Source: Pseudomonadota bacterium
GTDB lineage: Bacteria; Pseudomonadota; Gammaproteobacteria; Steroidobacterales; Steroidobacteraceae
Length of the DNA stretch: 9,621 nt
Reading direction: 5' to 3'
NCBI GenBank assembly: GCA_021805275.1
Contig: JAJZFQ010000011.1
Location: 52,484-62,104, forward strand
The notes beneath the pieces are model-generated. The model saw only the letters and a program-made list of their open reading frames with translations. It was not told the origin of the DNA and did no database searches. A program made the position numbers and the translations under genes. Positions 8,349 through 9,621 of this stretch are shown one piece after another (positions within the stretch are counted from its first letter, which is position 1; every line of letters starts with the position of its first letter).

Positions 8349-9590
8349 TCAGGGGCTGACGCCGGTCGCGCCGGCAGGACATCGGCCGGAGATTTGAGGC
8401 AACCGGGTGGCCGCACGCTGCCCCTCCTCGATCGCCTGATGCAGGGTCGTCCAGATCTGCCCCGATTCCGCGCAGTGCATGCCGTAATCGAACAATCGGT
8501 GCATGTTTGCGAAATTGAAATCGAGCGCTCCCTGGCCCGGGTAGCTCATCGGCAGGTAGCTGAATTGGAAATGCATACCGAAATGCTGGGCGAATATCGC
8601 AGCGAGCAACAGGGCTCGGCGCGAGGCATGCATGAGAGCGGCCGAAAAGCTTCGTGACAGTACCGCAATGGGCGTATCGGGCGTCGTCTCCGGGTAGGTG
8701 CTCAGCTGGCCATTGACGAGGACGTACACTTTGGCGCCCTGCAGCTGCGGCACGTGCATCGGCAGGATATCCGCGAGATTGGAGACAACAAAGAACGGCA
8801 GGGTCGTTCCACCGTCCACGTGCATCTCGTCATATGTCTTGCCGTCGCCGCGCACACGAATGATGACCGGCGGAAAGACCCCGGGAATGCTCGCCGAGGC
8901 CACCAGCACCTGCGTGAACAGCTTGCGCGCAGCCGGGCCGCCGTGTTCGGCGATCAGGCCCATGTTCCAAATGACCGACTCCTGCTTGTCGACGTCCGTC
9001 GTGGCAACCAGGAGCAGCCGGCCCTGGCGGGCCTGGGCACCGACCGCGCGGATCAGGCGAGGGGTAACGAAGTGCTCGACCAGCTCGAGGAGCGGTCCAT
9101 CCCGGTAAATCCCTGGATGAAAGAGAAACCCCAGCCAGGGGCGCGTCTGCAGCAGATGGTCGACTCGGTGGCTATCGAAGGCCTCCTTCATCTGCGCATC
9201 CCAGGACGGACCCAGAAAGGCGAACGGAGCGAGCAGCGCCCCGGCGCTGACGCCAGTGACCACCTGGAACGTCGGGCGCCTGCCCACACGCGTCAACCCA
9301 TACAGCGCACCCGCACCGAACGCGCCGCCGGCCCCACCGCCAGACAGGGCCAGAATGTGAATCGGCGCAGCACCGGCGGCCGCGCGCAGCGACTGCACTG
9401 TGGCGCGCAAGTGCGCCCGCAGGTAGGCACGATCGTTGCTCAGGAACCGAACACTGCGCGGAAAGCCGGGCGGGGCGACCTGGGCGATCAACATCGGCGG
9501 CGCCGCAAGCCGCGGCGTGGCACACGCTGCGAGCATGCCGCCGAGCACCAGGACGATGCCCTCGCGCCAGGGCGCGCGGCGCGCAATCAC
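8349..9590 (-). CDS. Patatin-like phospholipase, predicted lipoprotein
   Basis: A 413-residue predicted lipid acyl hydrolase. The N-terminus is a lipoprotein signal: basic MIARRAPWRE, a hydrophobic core, and lipobox LAAC with Cys23 as the lipidation site, so the protein should be anchored in the outer membrane or periplasmic face. The patatin domain spans about residues 77-300. It has an oxyanion-hole Gly-rich loop ALSGGGAGGAFGAGAL (81-96), nucleophile Ser115 in GVSAG, the VASASIPGVFPPV block (about 230-242) and catalytic Asp259 in DGG, so the Ser-Asp dyad is complete. Substrate and physiological role are unknown; phospholipid turnover or remodelling is an inference. The C-terminal 110 residues have no motif I recognise. 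The start is GTG 9590 with only a weak GAGA in front, and the frame stays open to the right edge, so a start beyond the window cannot be excluded; the signal peptide favours GTG 9590. It converges with katG. Confidence 0.9.
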   Translation of the reverse strand: MIARRAPWREGIVLVLGGMLAACATPRLAAPPMLIAQVAPPGFPRSVRFLSNDRAYLRAHLRATVQSLRAAAGAAPIHILALSGGGAGGAFGAGALYGLTRVGRRPTFQVVTGVSAGALLAPFAFLGPSWDAQMKEAFDSHRVDHLLQTRPWLGFLFHPGIYRDGPLLELVEHFVTPRLIRAVGAQARQGRLLLVATTDVDKQESVIWNMGLIAEHGGPAARKLFTQVLVASASIPGVFPPVIIRVRGDGKTYDEMHVDGGTTLPFFVVSNLADILPMHVPQLQGAKVYVLVNGQLSTYPETTPDTPIAVLSRSFSAALMHASRRALLLAAIFAQHFGMHFQFSYLPMSYPGQGALDFNFANMHRLFDYGMHCAESGQIWTTLHQAIEEGQRAATRLPQISGRCPAGATGVSP

Positions 9591-9621
9591 GCGTCTCGGT
9601 GAGCTTGCTGTCGGGCAATTA

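Overview
The window is GC-rich chromosomal DNA of the kind found in soil or water Beta- or Gammaproteobacteria. This rests on high G+C at third codon positions, strong GGAGG-type ribosome binding sites, an RhtA-type exporter and an OxyR-type operator in front of katG. No rRNA, tRNA, CRISPR array, insertion sequence, integrase or phage gene is visible. I did not find a convincing undescribed multi-gene system; most genes belong to known families and look independently transcribed.

Layout, left to right. (1) 1-636, minus: the N-terminal 212 codons of an exported Trp/Tyr/Pro/Arg-rich protein of unknown function, cut by the window edge. (2) 637-884: non-coding. (3) 885-1727, minus: an aldo/keto reductase of the YdbC/PdxI type. 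(4) 1728-1935: non-coding, with a cluster of short palindromes. (5) 1936-2787, plus: a broken ABC-2 exporter locus. An ATPase with ruined nucleotide-binding motifs runs, through a stop codon and an internal deletion, into the C-terminal part of its permease, which has a frameshift. (6) 2793-4430, minus: an APC-superfamily amino-acid permease, convergent with the pseudogene. (7) 4431-4885: non-coding. (8) 4886-5773, minus: an RhtA-like EamA exporter. (9) 5774-6074: a divergent intergenic region with a near-perfect OxyR operator. (10) 6075-8261, plus: the catalase-peroxidase katG. (11) 8262-8348: a convergent spacer with a long hairpin. (12) 8349-9590, minus: a patatin-like phospholipase with a lipoprotein signal.

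How the parts relate. The best-supported regulatory link is OxyR control of katG, a peroxide-stress response. The two transporters and the reductase share a strand but are separated by 208-455 bp and a pseudogene, so they do not form an obvious operon. The most informative oddities are the decayed ABC exporter, whose catalytic motifs are lost while surrounding sequence is kept, and the OxyR operator.
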